The position numbers were made by a program, and so were the translations under genes. From positions 3,021-18,466 of the forward strand of contig MFQK01000039.1 of NCBI GenBank assembly GCA_001783035.1: DNA of 15,446 bases, given 5' to 3'. The stretch's first letter is position 1, and every line of letters starts with the position of its first letter. The notes beneath the pieces were generated by a model. It was not told the DNA's origin. It did no database searches and saw only the letters and a program-made list of their open reading frames with translations. Below, in pieces: positions 14,440 through 15,446 of this stretch. This stretch comes from Candidatus Magasanikbacteria bacterium RIFCSPLOWO2_02_FULL_44_11 (lineage in GTDB: Bacteria > Patescibacteriota > Patescibacteriia > Magasanikbacterales > GWA2-37-8).

Positions 14440-15446
14440 TTATGTGGCTGATTGCATTTTATCATTCGAGCGCTTCAAGTCTTTTTGGAAGGTGTTCATC
14501 TGATCGTGTTTTTTCTGCCAGAGCTGCTCCACCCAAGCGGTATTCTCTTTGTACCAGGCAATAGTTTCAGCTAAACCATGTTCAAATTTTTCGCGCGGAT
14601 AATCCGGTTTCCAACCAAGTTGCGTAATCTTGGTGGCGTCGATCGCGTAACGACGGTCGTGTCCCGGACGATCGGTAACATATTCGATCATGTCGTCGCC
14701 TTTTTTCATGATCGATAAAATCATTTTAGTAATTTCGAGGTTACTGCGTTCGTTATCCGAACCAATATTGTAAATTTCGCCGGCGATCCCTTTATGGAGA
14801 AGCAGATCAAGCGCCTTGGCATGATCGGTCACGTGAATCCAATCTCGTATATTCAATCCGTCGCCATAGACCGGGACTTTTTCACCTTTGAGCAGCTTAA
14901 AAACAAAAAACGGGATCACTTTTTCTGGAAATTGGTAGGGGCCGTAATTATTGGAGCAATGGGTGACAATGACCGGCACCTTATGCGTGACAAAATAGGC
15001 ATTGCACATCAAATCACCACCGGCTTTTGCGGCGGCATAGGGCATGTTGGGATTGATAGGCGTTGACTCGGTAAACAAACGCTGCTCATCGAGGCCCAGT
15101 GAACCGTACACTTCATCGGTCGAAACATTAACGAATTTTTCTATTTTATTGAGTCGGACTGCATCGAGGACCATTTGTACTCCGAGCGTGTTGGTGAGGA
15201 CAAATTCCTTGGCTCCGCCATGGATTGAGCGGTCGACATGCGTTTCGGCGGCAAAATTGATGACATGCGTAATGCCATGTTCATGGATTGTTTTGGTAAG
15301 AGCATCGAGATCAATAATGTCACCCTGCACGAATGTATACTTTGGATTGTTGGCCACATCGGCCAGGTTGTTTACATTCCCCGCGTAAGTAAGTTTATCA
15401 AAATTCACGATTGCGTAATCGGGATATGTTTTCAGCATGTGACGGA
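14440..15446 (-). CDS. rfbB: dTDP-glucose 4,6-dehydratase (5' end beyond window edge)
   Basis: Converts dTDP-glucose to dTDP-4-keto-6-deoxyglucose using bound NAD+. The frame is open to the right edge; the codons there read R-H-M-L-K, matching the usual run just after the GxxGxxG cofactor loop, so only some 15-25 N-terminal residues are missing and the internal ATG at 15438 is not the start. DKLTYAGN, NFAAETHVDRSI, the catalytic STDEVYG and YAAAKAGGD (Tyr and Lys), CSNNYGPYQFPEK and GDGLNIRDWIHV are all present and diagnostic of RfbB/RmlB. The C-terminus ends with a charged tail of about 25 residues. It is the first visible gene of the minus-strand sugar cluster, with the FdtA-like cupin 17 bases downstream. 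Confidence 0.95.
   Translation of the reverse strand, partial: RHMLKTYPDYAIVNFDKLTYAGNVNNLADVANNPKYTFVQGDIIDLDALTKTIHEHGITHVINFAAETHVDRSIHGGAKEFVLTNTLGVQMVLDAVRLNKIEKFVNVSTDEVYGSLGLDEQRLFTESTPINPNMPYAAAKAGGDLMCNAYFVTHKVPVIVTHCSNNYGPYQFPEKVIPFFVFKLLKGEKVPVYGDGLNIRDWIHVTDHAKALDLLLHKGIAGEIYNIGSDNERSNLEITKMILSIMKKGDDMIEYVTDRPGHDRRYAIDATKITQLGWKPDYPREKFEHGLAETIAWYKENTAWVEQLWQKKHDQMNTFQKDLKRSNDKMQSAT

Noticed and set aside
1..15446. CRISPR arrays, insertion sequences, or alternative use of TGA as glycine (known in some CPR lineages).
   Set aside because: No regularly spaced repeats or transposase were seen. TGA acts as a stop in an ATGA gene overlap at 8041-8044, so the standard bacterial code fits.

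Overview
The window comes from a bacterial chromosome of moderate GC content that uses the standard bacterial code: TAA, TAG and TGA all end genes here. Genes are packed with gaps of 0-17 bases or short overlaps, and almost none has a Shine-Dalgarno motif. The protein types also suggest a Candidate Phyla Radiation (Patescibacteria) lineage: a bifunctional phosphoglucose/phosphomannose isomerase, several short GT2 glycosyltransferases, and an RmlA with an unusual GGGRATR loop. That placement is an inference; there is no rRNA or other marker gene to settle it.

Region 1 (1-4112, minus strand) is a three-gene unit. In transcription order it encodes a 690-residue protein with an N-terminal HEXXH (zincin-like) region, a long charged linker and a C-terminal VWA domain with a complete MIDAS motif; an unrecognised 135-residue soluble protein; and a MoxR-like AAA ATPase of at least 538 residues that runs off the left edge. 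MoxR ATPase plus VWA pairs are usually chaperone-like or complex-remodelling machines. The metalloprotease-like domain and the unknown middle protein make this the least explained part of the window.

Region 2 (4113-4537) is an AT-rich divergent intergenic region. It holds a near-consensus plus-strand promoter, a 17-base palindrome just upstream of it, and promoter-like elements placed so that both flanking genes could have almost leaderless mRNAs. It leads to a plus-strand gene (4538-4924) for a small four-helix, DoxX-like membrane protein.

Region 3 (5037-15446, minus strand) is a ten-gene cluster for nucleotide-sugar synthesis and surface polysaccharide assembly. In transcription order it contains rfbB (5' end beyond the right edge), an FdtA/QdtA-type cupin, rfbD, a GT4 glycosyltransferase fused to an RmlD-like reductase, a phosphoglucose/phosphomannose isomerase, four consecutive GT2 glycosyltransferases, and rfbA with a beta-helix tail. 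RfbA makes dTDP-glucose and RfbB makes the 4-keto-6-deoxy intermediate. The cupin and two reductases then convert it to a deoxyhexose, which the glycosyltransferases presumably build into a glycan. No RmlC epimerase is visible: an FdtA-like ketoisomerase relative lies directly after rfbB, where an epimerase gene could be expected, so the final sugar may not be rhamnose. No flippase, polymerase or ABC exporter gene lies in the window.
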